A DNA stretch of 64,000 bases from Pomacea canaliculata (taxonomy: Eukaryota > Mollusca > Gastropoda > Architaenioglossa > Ampullariidae): the NCBI RefSeq assembly GCF_003073045.1, contig NC_037599.1, positions 25,954,695 to 26,018,694 on the forward strand, given 5' to 3'. The notes under the pieces were generated by a model that worked only from the letters and a program-made list of their open reading frames with translations, was not told where the DNA came from and made no database searches. Positions within the stretch are counted from its first letter, which is position 1, and each line of letters opens with the position of its first letter. The translations under genes and the position numbers were made by a program. Below, one piece after another: positions 1-14,661 of this stretch.

Positions 1-1
1 G

Positions 2-316
2 TTGAAAGAGGCCGCAGATAGATATGCATGTGTTAGTCCTGATGCGCGCAACAACAAGGAAACTCGACAAAGAGATGCAGAATATTTGCTAAGTATTGTC
101 CATAAGCTCAGGGAAGATACAAAAGATTTTTACACCAACAGCATCGTGAGGAAATGCGATGACATCCTGAACGATAACGCCAAGGAAAAAGGAGTTAATG
201 TTGATGAAGTGAAGCAAGAAATTGTCGCCGAACAAGATAAGAATCTCTTAAAAACTTTATCCGAAACTGTTCCAACACAAGTATCAAAAAACAAAACCTT
301 TTGCTCGGTAATGTAA
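2..316 (+). CDS. GIMAP/AIG1-type GTPase, C-terminal part of 3' exon (gene enters from the left)
   Basis: The open frame starts at the window edge and ends in TAA at 314-316; the start codon and the whole G domain lie outside. The residues match the C-terminal half of the complete gene at 4593-5786: an LKEAADRY segment corresponds to LLEEADNR there, followed by a charged, probably helical or coiled-coil tail (VNVDEVKQEIV versus VSVDEIKDEMV). The last four residues are C-S-V-M, a CaaX prenylation signal; Met at the last position usually favours farnesyl. Family role (established for vertebrate IAN/GIMAPs): septin-like GTP-binding proteins that assemble on internal membranes and act in immune-cell survival and vesicle traffic. 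Lipid anchoring of this protein is inferred from the motif. Confidence 0.8.
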   Translation: MKEAADRYACVSPDARNNKETRQRDAEYLLSIVHKLREDTKDFYTNSIVRKCDDILNDNAKEKGVNVDEVKQEIVAEQDKNLLKTLSETVPTQVSKNKTFCSVM

Positions 317-1667
317 GCAGCATAAATGTAAAATGACTGTATCCTATTTTTTATTTTTAGAGGTAAAAATAATGTTTATTGCTATGATTTCTCTGAAATA
401 TGACCTGGTGAGACGGTTTATAATTATGTTAACTTTATTGTTACTAAGGAATGCTGCTGTTAGGATGAAGGTCTTGTATTGTTTCCAGCTCACTAATTCA
501 TATATGTTTCTGTTGGTTTTTTTTTTTTTTTTTCTCTCATATACATATATTTTGGACGCAGGGCACAGCTCCCGTGTTTAAATTGCCCATTGGGATTAAT
601 AAAGTCTGTTGTTATTATTTTTATTGTTATTTTTCTTCAAATAATTAGATTGTAATAATCTACAATGATCTAAGCCCTCTCTGGCTAAGTAATAATACAG
701 GAATTCAAAAATATAGAAATTCGAAACCCTGTTAATGGTCATATTAGGCTTTGACATTTATATACAGGTCTGTGAATAAACAGCAACTCAGGCGGAATGT
801 GTCAATCATGAAAGTAGTTACTGGCGCACTTAATTCTACTTTAGTGTTCTCGCTAATCGGAAATTCCCATTGGACTAATATTATCATTAGACCGGAAATA
901 GCCTTAGTCTGCAGCTTCTAAATCATTTCTTAGAAATATTTCCATGCGTTTCTAGAAAATCCTATAAATCTAAGAAACATAAACGACTTAGTTTACCTCA
1001 AAAAGTGACCTTTAACCTTGAGAAATCTATTTTTATTAATTTCGATCGCCCTGCTGCCAGTCTAAGCCAGACAGGGCGGAGCTACAGAACTGTCAATCGA
1101 AGTAGAATTTTGTAGCAGCACCACCTTGTGTGTGCGTGTGTAGGACATATTGTTAGACTGTTTATGTTAACATTACTGCCGGCAGGGAACGGATTATTAT
1201 TATTAGGTCAGCGCTTGCTTAAGTTCCAGCACTTTGTCTTGTTCTCTTTATTGCTAAGTTCTAGATGTTTTAATTTTAGAACTACGTTTTTTAGGCTTGT
1301 TCTGTATACAGTATATATTAAATATATGTTCAAAGTGGGGCATCTTTTTTATGAGCTAAATTGCTTGTGTGTGTGTTGAATGCGTGCTGGCTTGCTGAAT
1401 GAAGCTGAAGCATTTTGCTCATGGTTATCAGGATGATGGTTATTTACGGGAAACTGGATCAGCGTGACCTCTATTCGAATGTGCAGGTCTTCTCTACACA
1501 TACACACTTGCGTGTTTCTTCTTTTCACAGCCTCTCTTCAAAAGTACGCGAGTGTGGGAGAGAGGGAGAGTGTGAGTGTGTGCTTGCACGAGTGTTTTAC
1601 GTGAATGTGGTTCAAAAAACAGAATTCCTTTATTTTATTCACCCACAATACACTTTGTGATTTTTAA
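317..1667. other. Intergenic/3' flanking stretch, no gene seen
   Basis: AT-rich sequence after the first GIMAP stop, with T-runs (about 518-531) and an AATAAA-like site near 597. Open frames here are short, unsplit and resemble nothing recognisable. A GGGCGGAGCT box occurs near 1074 and is echoed near 3618 upstream of the next GIMAP gene; it could be a promoter element or part of an old duplication. Confidence 0.5.
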
Positions 1668-2025
1668 AGGGATTCTAAAGGCAAATTAAAACTGCTTAGA
1701 ATCGCGTAAAGAGTAGGATAAATTTGAAAAGAAAATTTTGAATCTTTTCCCATCTTTTCGTGGCAGTCGGGTGCAGCACATTCTCGAGGCATGGTTCTCA
1801 CTATGGAAACCACACGTCATAGGGTCACCTGACGGAGAACGTGACGGAGAACGAGACTTCGTGGAACCAAAAAAAGAGTCCCGTGTCATTTCTCTTATTA
1901 AACACATCATTCTACTAAAAACCTTCAACGTTTTCCACATGAACACACATATAAATAGACGAGATTCAAATCGATCCTACTCTTTACGCGATTCTAAGCA
2001 GTTTTAATTTGCCTTTAGAATCCCT
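1668..2025. mobile_element. MITE with about 50-bp terminal inverted repeats and TTAA duplications (piggyBac-like)
   Basis: The left end (1668 to about 1722, starting AGGGATTCTAAAGGC) is the reverse complement of the right end (about 1971-2025) over roughly 50 bases. The element is flanked by TTAA at 1664-1667 and 2026-2029, the target duplication typical of piggyBac. It is 358 bp long and has no coding capacity; open frames across it only reflect the inverted repeats. The superfamily is an inference from the TTAA flanks and the MITE layout. Confidence 0.75.
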
Positions 2026-3609
2026 TTAAAGTGGTTTTTAGTACAGGTGCAAATTCTAATGTAGAGACATCTGTTCTCTGCACAACCACACTTTTGTGAC
2101 TTGGATAATGTAGTCCCTCGGGTGAAAGAAGTGATCAGTTGGATTGCCATTTCAATCCCTGGTTTTTAAAGACAGTAAACTCTACAGGTTACCTAGTTTT
2201 TCCAGGAAAGATAAGACAATGATAATACAGTGGTGTCGCGTGACCACCCCCAGACGGCGGAGGATGCACGCCCGAAATCCGTTCGCACAGCCGGTACGAA
2301 CGCGCGACCCCCTCCGCTCGGCCGGAGACGGCTTGCTGACATACCATTCGAACCACAGGCTGAGCGCAGACCACACAGCGATGACGAAGACAAAGTTTAC
2401 AAAATAGACAGGTTTATTAACTAACATAAAATAACACTAATAAGAAAAACTAGCATCAAAACAATTCACAATAAAGAGAGCACTAATAGGCCTCTGTGTC
2501 CCAGTTTAAAAGGAAACTTATGACCAAACAGTGTGTAGGTTCTCTGTGCTATCAGAGATGTTCCCCATTACTACACTCTGATACTCAGGAACACTTATTT
2601 TTTTAAGGGTAGTGACCCAGATTTTGGGAAATAAACTCTTATATTCATATGTAACCATCATAAAAAACTGCACCTCTAAATCGTTAAGATAGACCTATGG
2701 AGATAGCGGAGAGCATAAAAGAAAGAATGAAAGAAAGGTGGGGAGCAAAACATTTACTTGAGGTCCATATGAGTTCTTTTTGTTAGTGCTTTATATTTAA
2801 ACCCCACTTAACTACTCCTGGGTTATAATTGCTCACAATCTCTATCGAAGGAGCTATCGACTGCTCACGTTTTTACTAGACTGTTTCAGCTTTGCCATCT
2901 ATGGAAGTTACATTTCGTTAAAATGTTCGCCCCTAGTGTATTTCTCTTAAAATTCGAATATATCACGAACACACAGCGATTTCAGAAATGGTTTGCTTTT
3001 GTGATTGGGAAGCGTCGTTTAAGTGAGATGTTTGCTATGTTCTTTCTTAAATATAATTCAACTATTCAAAAATTCTCGTACTGTATTTGTTTAATCATAT
3101 TTCTAAGAGCAAATGCTGCACCTTGATTAGTACAGACAAAATCAATCAATAAAGTGCATGAATCTATGCGCATGTGTTTACATGTATTAATGCGCAGACA
3201 TATGTGTATACAATCGTGTACAAGATTTCCTCGTCTGAATGTGTCGTACTGCTGCAGACTTCAAAGCATTTACTTAAACAGTTTCTGGAAAATGCCACCG
3301 ACAGGTTCGAAGGCGTGTACAGAGCAGAGTTTCAAAGGAACAAACAAATAAAACAACGTACGTGCCCCAACTTGTATTACTGGACTGCTTGCAGACAATT
3401 TTTTGTTCCAGTTAACTACTAAACCGATGCAGGTTTGTACAAGACTTTCTTGTTTATTCCTGTTCATTGCTTAGGCTCACATAGACTGACAACGGAGAGG
3501 CAATGGTCTCGGCAGACTGACAGCAGTCCCTCTATACACATGCCTGTGTATGCCTGGTGCTCCTGCTCTCAGCTATCTCTTCCTTCTCTCTCTCTCACCA
3601 TTTCACATG
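2026..3609. other. Intergenic stretch, no gene seen
   Basis: Nothing recognisable. A patch at about 2235-2385 is markedly richer in G+C and CpG than its surroundings and is open in several frames, probably a fragment of a different repeat. I found no family match and no splice-consistent exon. Confidence 0.4.
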
Positions 3610-3775
3610 CTAATGAGGGCGGAGCTGCATGACAAGCAGTTTCAGCAAAATATCAAATGAGGTTCTCCCATCTGTCAGTGCTGTCCTCGGGTCACAGATG
3701 GTCTTTGCCTTAAACTTTTCAGACTTCGTGTCTTCCAAACAACCTAATAAAAGCCAAGAGACAGTGATTTAAAAG
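3610..3775 (+). promoter_or_regulatory. Candidate promoter and 5' noncoding exon of the CaaX-type GIMAP gene
   Basis: A GGGCGGAGCT box (about 3618-3627) is followed by a stretch ending AAAAG at 3775 with a GTATGT donor from 3776. The next acceptor with a matching gene is at 4592, directly before the ATG of the GIMAP coding exon. A noncoding first exon would fit, since the coding exon starts exactly at its ATG. Low certainty: no TATA box or initiator was identified. Confidence 0.3.
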
Positions 3776-4592
3776 GTATGTTTGTCTTACATGTTGTGCG
3801 TATTTACATTACAATATATTCAAATATATATATATTATTTTTTGTTTTGAAAAACGACCTTCAAAAGTACCGAATTTATAATAATATATTTTAAGATCTG
3901 CTTGAGCAGCACACTGCATAGTTACTCAGTTCATGTTTTTACAATATTGTTTGCTGACGAACGTGAATAAGAGAAAGTATGAGCTGGCTCTGAAATCTGG
4001 CTAGTAGTCTGAAAATAATGCAAATGATATTAAGACATGGAACGATTGAAGCTCTTTTGCTTAGTATAGGCTATCTGATTTATTTATTGGACTATTACTT
4101 TTTTTGACTTTATTGTCAACTTTCCAACTGTCACTTTATTAGAGTCTAGTGTATTTATAAGCGGTGTCAGTATTTGTATTCTTGGTGCCCCCATAATGTG
4201 ATGGCAGATATTTGACAACTGCGGTTACATTGAAGGGAGATAAGGAAAAAGGAAAAATATTGCTTGTTGCTAATGTGTGTGTGTGCTCGCGCGCGCCACT
4301 CGGTTGCTCAGTTGTTCGTTTTTTCTCCCATCCCCTTATCTTTTGCCTCATTCGCGTTGTCAAAATGAATATTAATGCAAATTTGTTAGTGATCGAGCAG
4401 TCGGTGTGAATTTGACCTCAGAGTACACACAAACTGACACACCAACACACACGCGCGGGCGCGTGCACACCAAGATCAGATCATTTATAGATTAATGTGT
4501 GAATGAATGTTAGTGGTCTCACGAACATGGTTTACTCATACTGCACCACAGTGAGACAGAAAGACATAAAATTTTTATTGGTTTTTTTTCAG

Positions 4593-5786
4593 ATGTCAGC
4601 TTACCGCATTCTGCTGATAGGTAAGACCGGAAATGGAAAGAGCACTACGGGCAACGCCATTCTGGGAGAGCAGCATTTTAAGCCAAAGCGTGGAATGAAC
4701 TCAGTGACGGCTGTGTGTGCCTGGAAGAAGGGCTACAGATGTGGCTATCCCATTGAGGTTCTTTCAGTCTTTCAGTTTACAAAACTAACATAGCGCAGGA
4801 TTTAAGAAAGACATCGCAATTTTACCTTATAACAAATTGGTAAAAAAGGAAGAAATACAGGGTTCTAAAAACCATATACAATACTATTTTACCTCATAAT
4901 CAAGCTTTAACTAGTAGTACGAATTTTAACAGAGGTTAACTGTGCTGAGCTGGATATTGAAATATTCTAGAATTGTAGCTTGGATGTAAAAACTTGTATT
5001 GACCATTATTCCTTTCTATTTCCTTTGCTACACATTTCCCTCACTTTTTATTTTTTATTCCTATCTGTAGTACATATACCACTTCTGCAAAGCGCTCTGA
5101 GCAAATCACTGGAAAGGCGCAATTAATTGCTTATTATTATTAATGCATATCTTTAGTTATTTGCCTGAATGTTGTTACAGGTAACTGATACACCAGGGGT
5201 TTGTGACACTCATAAAACTGAAGGTGAAGTGGAAAGGGAGATCGCCAAGTGTGTAGGGACCATGGTGCCAGGACCTGACGCCATCTGCTTTGTAATCAAA
5301 GGATCGGATCGGTTTACGAAGGAGGAAATACAAGCGTATGAAAATTTAAAAGCTATTTTTGGTCAGGAAATGACTAAATACCTTATTCTTGTCCTCACCC
5401 GAGTCTCTGAAGAGGAATTCCTACAAGATTGGCGCAACAAGGAAAGTCCTCTTCCTGACAGTCTTTTAAAATTGCTCGAAGAAGCTGACAACAGGGTCGT
5501 CTGCTTCAGCGAGGATATCAAAAACCCATCCTCCACGGATGAAGAAGCGAGAAGACTGCTGCAACATGTGGTCGACCTTAAGACTAAGAATAACGGGTCC
5601 TATTACTCAAACGACCTTGTCAAGAGGGTCGACCAAGAAATTGCTGAAGAGGCTGAGAAGACAGGCGTCTCCGTCGACGAGATTAAAGACGAGATGGTTA
5701 AAGATATGAATTCGGGACTCTTAGCGAAGTTATATCATATTATTCCCAGTTTCTTAAGAGATAATATGTTTTGTGCTGTTATGTAA
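4593..5786 (+). CDS. GIMAP/AIG1-type GTPase with C-terminal CaaX motif, complete (2 coding exons)
   Basis: Exon 1 is 4593-4757, starting at an ATG directly after a T-rich acceptor. Exon 2 is 5181-5786, after an acceptor ending TTACAG. Both meet in phase 0 and give about 256 residues, the size of a single-domain GIMAP. Visible motifs: G1 P-loop GKTGNGKST (residues about 10-18), G3 DTPG just after the junction, the AIG1 conserved box (GPDAICFVIKGSDRFTKEE) and a G4-position TR in VLTRVS. A charged helical tail follows and the protein ends C-A-V-M. The exon 1 donor (GAG/GTTCTT) is weak but GT. Expected role: GTP-binding protein on a cell membrane through a prenyl anchor, probably immune-related (family knowledge plus inference). 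The paralogues at 2-316 and 8398-8604 share the tail, so this is a local tandem family. Confidence 0.88.
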
Positions 5787-7589
5787 TATGCATATTTGTC
5801 CGTTGTTCTCTAGCGGAACTCAGTGTGAATCAAGAATATAAGCACGGCTAAAATAGCTACCATCTATGGAATGCTCTTCCCTATAGCTCGCTCAGTGGCC
5901 ATCTGACTTCTCACTTCTATTGGTCTGCTTATTGTTCTCAACATCTTTGCCTCCATCTACTCAGCCTCTCTGTGTTTTGTAGTTTGGTTTGCAGCCTGTG
6001 ATGTTTAGTTTGATATTTCTATTACTACTTTGTTTTATTGCAATGAGCACGCCTCTATGCGGCACAGTGTGCCGTTATGCTGTTGATTGTGAAAAAATTA
6101 ATTCTTTACTTGCTAATGTCTCCAGCAATATTTGTAAACGTTTATGGAATACTGTAAATTTTTTACTTATTAAGATATTTATACACACTAGTTTTTGAAA
6201 GTAGAATCGTAAGAACGTGTTTTATTGTAAATTTGTAAAAGATTAAAAATCGGACAATGTTCCTCATATCTGGGGGATAATGGTCCTTAAATATCTCAAT
6301 AGAAATGAAAGTACTAAATACAAGGAATTCCGAATGTATATGGCAAGTATATCCTGTAGTCTTAGTTGTTATTTCAATATTAATAAATCTGTCTGTAAAA
6401 ACAAGCATTCTGTTAAAAAAGTTTTATCACAATCTTGTCATAAAACTTTTAGAAATATCTCACGTAATAAGCTAGCACACGTGTAACATGGAGGTATGGT
6501 CCTAATTGTAATAATGCTACCATTGTTATAACACATTTTTTATAGATTAATATGTACCGAGCATCGTAAGTGTTTATAAATGCTGCAATGTTCTTATTCA
6601 CACAAGCTATTTTGTATGGACTTTAAAAAACATAGATGTTTTAGAACTTACGTAGCATGGAAGACAGTTATGCTCCCTACATCTTAACCCTGCGTGGTAT
6701 TTCATTGGTTTCATTCCCTTGTTAGTTTTTCTATCAAAATTTGTAAACGAACTGATTAGAAATTAGAAAGCAGAGTTTGTCACGAATGAGCTTTTTGTTT
6801 CCTCTGTGGCCTTCCGTTGCCCTTGTAGCGTGTCGAAATAAAGGTGAAATAATATACAAAATAAACTTGGTGGTCATTGGTGCAAACTTCTTAAAAGCCT
6901 GAATGTTCAGCTTTTCAATGTATTCATGCATTTATACATGAATTCATACATTTATAAGTTCATGTATGCATTCTTAGACCTATATTTTGGCATGCTTCCC
7001 TCTCGCAATATGGTAAAAAGTTAGTTTGATGAACTGCAGCGTTTGTTGTGACTGTACATAGGAAGTTTGGAGAGGAGGTCCTATTGCATGTGTGTATATT
7101 GTCATTCAATGTGTTCGAGTCTCTCTTTCAACTTTCTTTCTTGTTGCCTCAATACCTGGTTGTCGTTAGATTTCATTCTGTCTCTATCTGTTGTGATCCG
7201 CAGGAGCAGACTTTCAATCTTGCTAGAGAGTTTTCATGTTGTCCTTAAAGCTTTAATTGCAGTGGTGTGTAACCACTCACATTGACTTTGTTACTCTAGC
7301 ATGAGATTGCACGAAGAAAACAATATCGAGCCACCTGAGGGGTCACTGGTCGATCTCTGCTCCTCGTAATGCTGACCTCTCTCCTCCCACTGCAGCTAAA
7401 ACTGGACCTTAACTGATATCATGGTATGGGCTAGATGACAAATTTCTTCTCGATAATTAGATGCAACGGACCAAGATTGCAAAATTGTTTACCTAATCCC
7501 TAGTCTGAGCTTTAGTTAAAGATGTTTTGCAAATTTGAAACAACATCGAGCCTTCGGTGGTAAAACACAATTATAAAATATATTCCACC
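5787..7589. other. Intergenic stretch, no gene seen
   Basis: 3' flank of the GIMAP gene and then AT-rich sequence. AATAAA-like sites occur near 6838 and 6860. Short near-repeats of TTCATGTAT/ATACATGAA type lie around 6925-6970. No splice-consistent coding exon or known family was recognised. Confidence 0.4.
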
Positions 7590-8290
7590 AGCAGTTGGTG
7601 CAACTTACCTTGTACCGGTGTGGTGGCTTGTGAACCTTGTTGATTCACAGACAGGAGCCTTGTGCTCCTGGCAGGTCTAACAAAGCCGAACAGGTCTGTC
7701 ATGGGAGAGGCCAGATTAAAATGTTGCACTCTGGGCCTCCAGGTTGGTGGTTTTCTTTGGGCTAACAACCCACTTATGTAAAAAAGGATGTTACAGAAAC
7801 CACAACAATACTACAAGGGCCTGGTCGGGAAGATTCCTCTCTAGAAGAGCTCATGACGCATGCTAGTGAAAGCCTTAGGGAAGCCAGCTTGCCTACTCAT
7901 CTTTTGACGACCAAGGCAAGAACCAGGATGGGGACCTAGAACAGCAAAACCCTCTATGAAAGCTGCAAGTCAGCTCAAGTGGCAAAAGAAATGAGAAAAT
8001 ACAACATCAGGGTTCTCGGGTTATGCTAAAACAGATGGAATGGAAGTGGTCAGACCAGACTAACATCAGGAGAAACCATTATTTACTCAGGCCGCAAAGA
8101 CCTGGACAACGATCATACCCAGGGAGTAGCACTGCTGATGTCAACAGAGACAACAAAGGCACTGATAGCCTGGGAACCAGTCTCACCACGGCTCATGTCA
8201 GCAAAGTTCAATGTCAAAGGAAGGAAGACCACCATCATCAAATGATATGCACCAACAAATGAAGAAGAGAAAGAGGAAAGAGCTCCTTTT
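7590..8290 (+). mobile_element. 5' fragment of a non-LTR retrotransposon: 5' region plus endonuclease domain
   Basis: From about 7890 the sequence reads, with disabling changes, as the apurinic-endonuclease-like N-terminus of LINE ORF2. Segments include YESCKSAQVAKEMRKYNI, RWNGSGQTRLTSGETIIYSG and, near 8215, KGRKTTIIK followed by YAPTNEEEKEE. At least two in-frame stops interrupt it. Upstream sequence from about 7590 looks like the untranslated leader of the same family. It ends abruptly near 8290, just before a GIMAP tail exon, so its 3' part (reverse transcriptase) is missing here. The endonuclease is the type often mis-annotated as craniofacial development protein 2-like in invertebrates. 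The remnants at 28080-28620 and 32540-32800 look like the matching downstream parts. Confidence 0.75.
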
Positions 8291-8397
8291 AGTGTATATT
8301 TGTATCTCGAGAACGAGTGGAACTTATATCTTATGTCTTATATCTATAATGTAAACAAAAACGTGTATGTGTTATTTCTTTTCGAGCTTAGTCAGAA

Positions 8398-8604
8398 ATG
8401 CTTCAAATATTTATTCTTGACCCAATTCGAAAGGAAAGCATTCTTCTGCGGACACAACTCTCTCTTTCCACAAATAAAATGCTGGATACTCTGAAAATCC
8501 AAATTGAGGAAGCATCTGAAGATCTCAAAGAAGTTTTGTGTGACGCGTACAACCGCTTTTGTGTTGTAGACAGTTTGCTGCTACCGAAGTGCTCTGTTAT
8601 GTAA
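8398..8604 (+). pseudogene. Remnant C-terminal exon of a CaaX-type GIMAP
   Basis: The open frame ends in TAA at 8602-8604. Its last about 45 residues (KMLDTLKIQIEEASEDLKEV onward, ending PKCSVM) align by eye with the helical tail and CaaX end of the genes at 2-316 and 4593-5786. No P-loop exon, DTPG motif or conserved box precedes it; a LINE fragment ends about 100 bp upstream. It is probably the surviving 3' end of a third tandem copy, cut by the retroelement. A short functional exon joined to something unseen cannot be ruled out. Confidence 0.55.
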
Positions 8605-10853
8605 TTAAAATACAGCTATCATCTTCTTTCGTGTCTTACTCAGCCAGTGTTTAGAAGACAAAACAAATTAATTCTGAGTCAAGAACCTGCCGCGAAATGA
8701 GCCAGGAAATTGATGTTCTGATTTAAGAAAGCACGTATAATTAATTACAATCCAACCAGTGGTTTCTGACACAGGACTCTAAAAGAGAGAGAGAGGGAAG
8801 AAATGTTGAATTGGAAACAGCACGACGTTCAACGATCCTTTAAAAGGTGGAATATTACACGAGAATTCGGGTATATTTTAGTTTAAAGCCAAAACTTTTA
8901 AAAACAACACATTTTTGCGCTGCCTTATATTTTCTGTATTGTAAAATCTACTTTCTGTTTTAAACAGAAATAAAATCCTTTTCAAACCTTTAAAAAACAA
9001 AGGGAAAAGATACAAGCTGATTTTCGAACTTTTACAGTTAAAGCAATATTGTACAGAATTGTGTAATATAATGTCTTACCTATTATCTTGAAAATACCGG
9101 CAACTCGTTAGAATCAACGCAGTTTACCTGAGCAAAATGTTAGGCACAGGTAGGAAACAACTCGGTCTACCCACACCAAGACTATTTGTATTAATCAATC
9201 AAGATTAACTTCTCAGGCCACTACTTGCAATAATCATACAAATATTGTCTTTGTTCTGCCAACGTATATAAGAGCCTTACCACGACAGTCTGGTGTTGTG
9301 AAACATTATCCTACCGCTCTCACTCTCACTATTTTACTCTTTAATCTCATATTGCTTTCTCGTGGTTCAAATATTTCATGAAATAACATGTCCGCATTTC
9401 ATTGTTTATATACTGTTTCCTCACCGGAGTGAATACCAAGTGCTCACTGCAAGACTCACATAACAGCAAAAGCAAATAAATAATGAAAGGCCACTATATC
9501 AAACATTGCCAATTGGTCCACAAGTTTTGCAAATGTACTCATCATCATGTTTCTTTTTCGCTTATTGAATAGCGCAGAATATTTGTAGTATACGATTTTG
9601 TCTAAATCGTAGATTAGTGTGTCTTGTAATTGTGCTTCACTTTTGCATTGTAAATAAAACTTCTGTCAAGTTCTTTGATTGCTTTTTATTGCAGTTTAAG
9701 CAGAAGACTAATATTTCTCAGCTAACTTTCCTTCTTAGTTTAGGACAGTAATAAAGTTAACATCCCTGGTTTGTTTTTTATGATTCCTTTCCTCTATGTA
9801 TTGTTCATTGTGTTATCTTTGATGCAAACCAGAAAACATTTTATCCCCTTTCACCACTCAGATAAGAAGGGTGAGGTCTATGCATGCATGCCTACTCCGA
9901 CTAATACAATGTACAGTATCTCTCCACATTTATCTAGGATGCAATAATAAAATAAATGGGTTGAGTGTTGTGTCGCGGTTATCTTTTTACAGGCCACTAA
10001 AGCCTATAACCTACCGCATGTACCCCTCATGTCCACTACAGTCCACACGAGTATCCAGTCGAACTTTAGTCCACTAATTTTATTACTGCTATAAAATATA
10101 TATATATACTATAAAAGCATATACAGATTTTAAAAAAAGATTACAACCCCATTTACTAAAAGTCAGAACAACACATTTTACTAAATACGTGTTTATTGCA
10201 AATTATTTACCATGTATATAATTTATAAAAACGATAAGAAGAAATGATAGATTACACATTAGGTTTCGAGAATATCTATATAAAGAAATCACGTAAACAT
10301 CAGAGCATTACAGGCAAGTTGAATGATATTATTCGAGCTGATGTAACATTAAAATTTTAATGTCCCAATTTTAATGTCTGCGCCAACAAGAGCAGTAAGA
10401 TGTTGACCAGAGGTAAGTCATAGCAGTTAGAAGGGGGAGCACATAATTTCTCTCCCTTCCCAGTATTTAACTGTTTCATTCAGTGCTGTGAGGGTATGGG
10501 GATTTTTTTCCAGACACTGATCTCGGCAAGACCTAAGCCCGCGAGAATTTACTCCTAAGACAAAGTATGAACCACACGAAGACTCCATAATAATGAAGTC
10601 TTATCGCCAATGATAAGAATAGTTTTTATTTCACACTTTCACGTCGAAATTGCGTTAGTCTGTTCAGTTCCAGAAAAGTAATTTATTTTAAAATCTCTTA
10701 AATCAACAGAAGTATTTCTAGATGTTACTATTTTTAACAGGTTTCGATTTTGCAGAAGGTATTTTCTCTTACAACTAATGTAGTCAAACGTATTAGCCTA
10801 GAAATACTACATGATGCAATAACCTTAAGCATATAGATGATTGTTTAGTCAAA
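8605..10853. other. Intergenic stretch, no gene seen
   Basis: AT-rich and without recognisable genes. It holds short A/T runs, a small (TA)n near 10096-10110 and several AATAAA motifs. Nothing was identified on either strand. Confidence 0.4.
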
Positions 10854-12920
<2,067 letters not shown>

Positions 12921-13699
12921 TCTTCAGAAATTTGAAACTGAAAATATAAATAGAACGCAATGCACTGCTGACTTTTTGACAAGAAATATAAATAGTTTAC
13001 GATAATTCAAGACATTTATAAATGAATTGTTTTAAGGCACAGCGCAATAAAAGCTATTGAAATAGTGAAGATAGCGAATCGAGAGCCTACTGGTCATAAA
13101 GAAAATGAATTGTACAGAAGTCTAGTCACGGGTGGGTGAATGGTGGGGACGGAACACAGCCCTCCCATAACATTCCAACCCCCGCTACACTTGAAGTATG
13201 AAGCAGGTACCTCTCAACTGATGTGTAGACAGGTCAGGTAGAACCCTCCAGGTACACGTCCAGGTAGTCCTCCCCAAACACGACCCTGCTTCACATGTAA
13301 ACAAAATAACAACTGTACAGTGTCGCTTATCCCTCCCCCCGCCTCCTCTTTGAATCGGTAAGTCTCTGGTAAGTGACTGGAATGTAGGTGGACTCTGACA
13401 ATGTAAGGGTAGCACACTAGCACACGACAGACATGGAAATTGAACGAAGGTAGAAACACACTTCTACATTCAGTCTGCAGTAAGGGGAAGGTCATAGCAC
13501 GGCTTTTGGACCGTTTCGACCCAGTTTCTTGATAATGAATGATGTCCTAATGTCCTTATCTCTTGCAAGTTTCTGGTAAATACAGCTTTAACACACACAC
13601 ACAAATACACACACTCACGCACCCACGAACACTTGCACAGATGCAGCTACAATCTACAGTTTTATTGAAACCAGCGCGGCTGTTGTAACAGCGGGTATG
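12921..13699. other. Spacer between divergent GIMAP genes
   Basis: No coding exon seen. Short CA-rich tracts occur near 13592-13622. The minus-strand gene's promoter should lie here, but no defining element was recognised. Confidence 0.35.
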
Positions 13700-13867
13700 A
13701 GTGACGCTGTCTGTCATCCCCACAAGCCCCGCCTACAACACTTCACGCTCGCGCCGCCAGGGTTAAAGGTAGTGCAAGCAAACGTCAACATCAAGTGCTC
13801 TTCGCAGCAGCGTACCGGTTTCGAGACAATTGTTCAGATTTCCAGAAAACAAGAGGTGATAGAACAG
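13700..13867 (+). promoter_or_regulatory. CpG-rich promoter-like region and candidate 5' noncoding exon of the triple-GIMAP gene
   Basis: A G+C- and CpG-rich patch (CCCCGCCTAC near 13726, GCGCCGCCAGG near 13752) in an AT-rich setting is followed by sequence ending AGAACAG with a GTAAGC donor at 13868. The next plus-strand acceptor feeding a coding exon is TTTTCAG at 14627. The same patch could drive the minus-strand GIMAP gene, which starts about 0.8 kb away, as a bidirectional promoter. No transcript evidence; the exon start is unknown. Confidence 0.4.
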
Positions 13868-14661
13868 GTAAGCTGACATCACTTCTTTATATTTCTGGTG
13901 TGACCCTAGAAAGTGTTACCTTGACGATAATTTTTGTTGTTTGATGGCGAAGTTGGCTCCTTACTAAGTCGCAGTTCTGACTTGTCCTTTGGACATAACA
14001 CAACGGCTTAGGCCCTTTAGGAATGTAAATGTTTGATCCTACTGATAGGTATGATGATATGTAGTAGCATAATCATCATCATGATCATTGTTTAAGAGTG
14101 GTCAGACAATAATATTACAATCAAGTATTCCCAATTTTCTCTGCAATGTTCCAAAATGAGAGCTTTGGATGTTTTCAGCACAGTTCACCTTGTGTCTACT
14201 TCTTCTATCGCTTGCAGTTGTTTATTGTAAGGTTTTCAAAGAGAGCACTCTGTGTAATTCTCTCATACCTGCACAATAGTGACTTATCTTTGTAAATAAG
14301 AAGTATATTTTTGTGCATCGTATCTCCCTGGACTTTATGTATGATTGCAGGACAGTACAAATATTGCATTCGCAAGTTTCTTGTATGAGCATCCTCTGGG
14401 AGCTATATGCCGACAGGTTGTCTGGTATCTATTCTACATAAATACGTAAACCTCAGAATCGTACACTAGACATGGAAGTAAGCTTTCCAAAGAAGTACAT
14501 GTAATCAGATTTTCAAATATTAAACAATTAGCTGTAACAAGTAATGGAGTTCATTTATCATCATCTTTTTATTCCAGACCGGTGCGTTTGTCTATAAAAC
14601 ATGACAAAACTGACAAAGTGTTTTCAGATATAGGTTGCCGCACCTCGCCTCGAAAAAAAGG

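Noticed and set aside
2230-2424. GC-rich patch with GTTCGAA-like word on the minus strand, considered as a tRNA or tRNA-derived element
   Set aside because: No acceptor stem, anticodon arm or T stem pairs around it.
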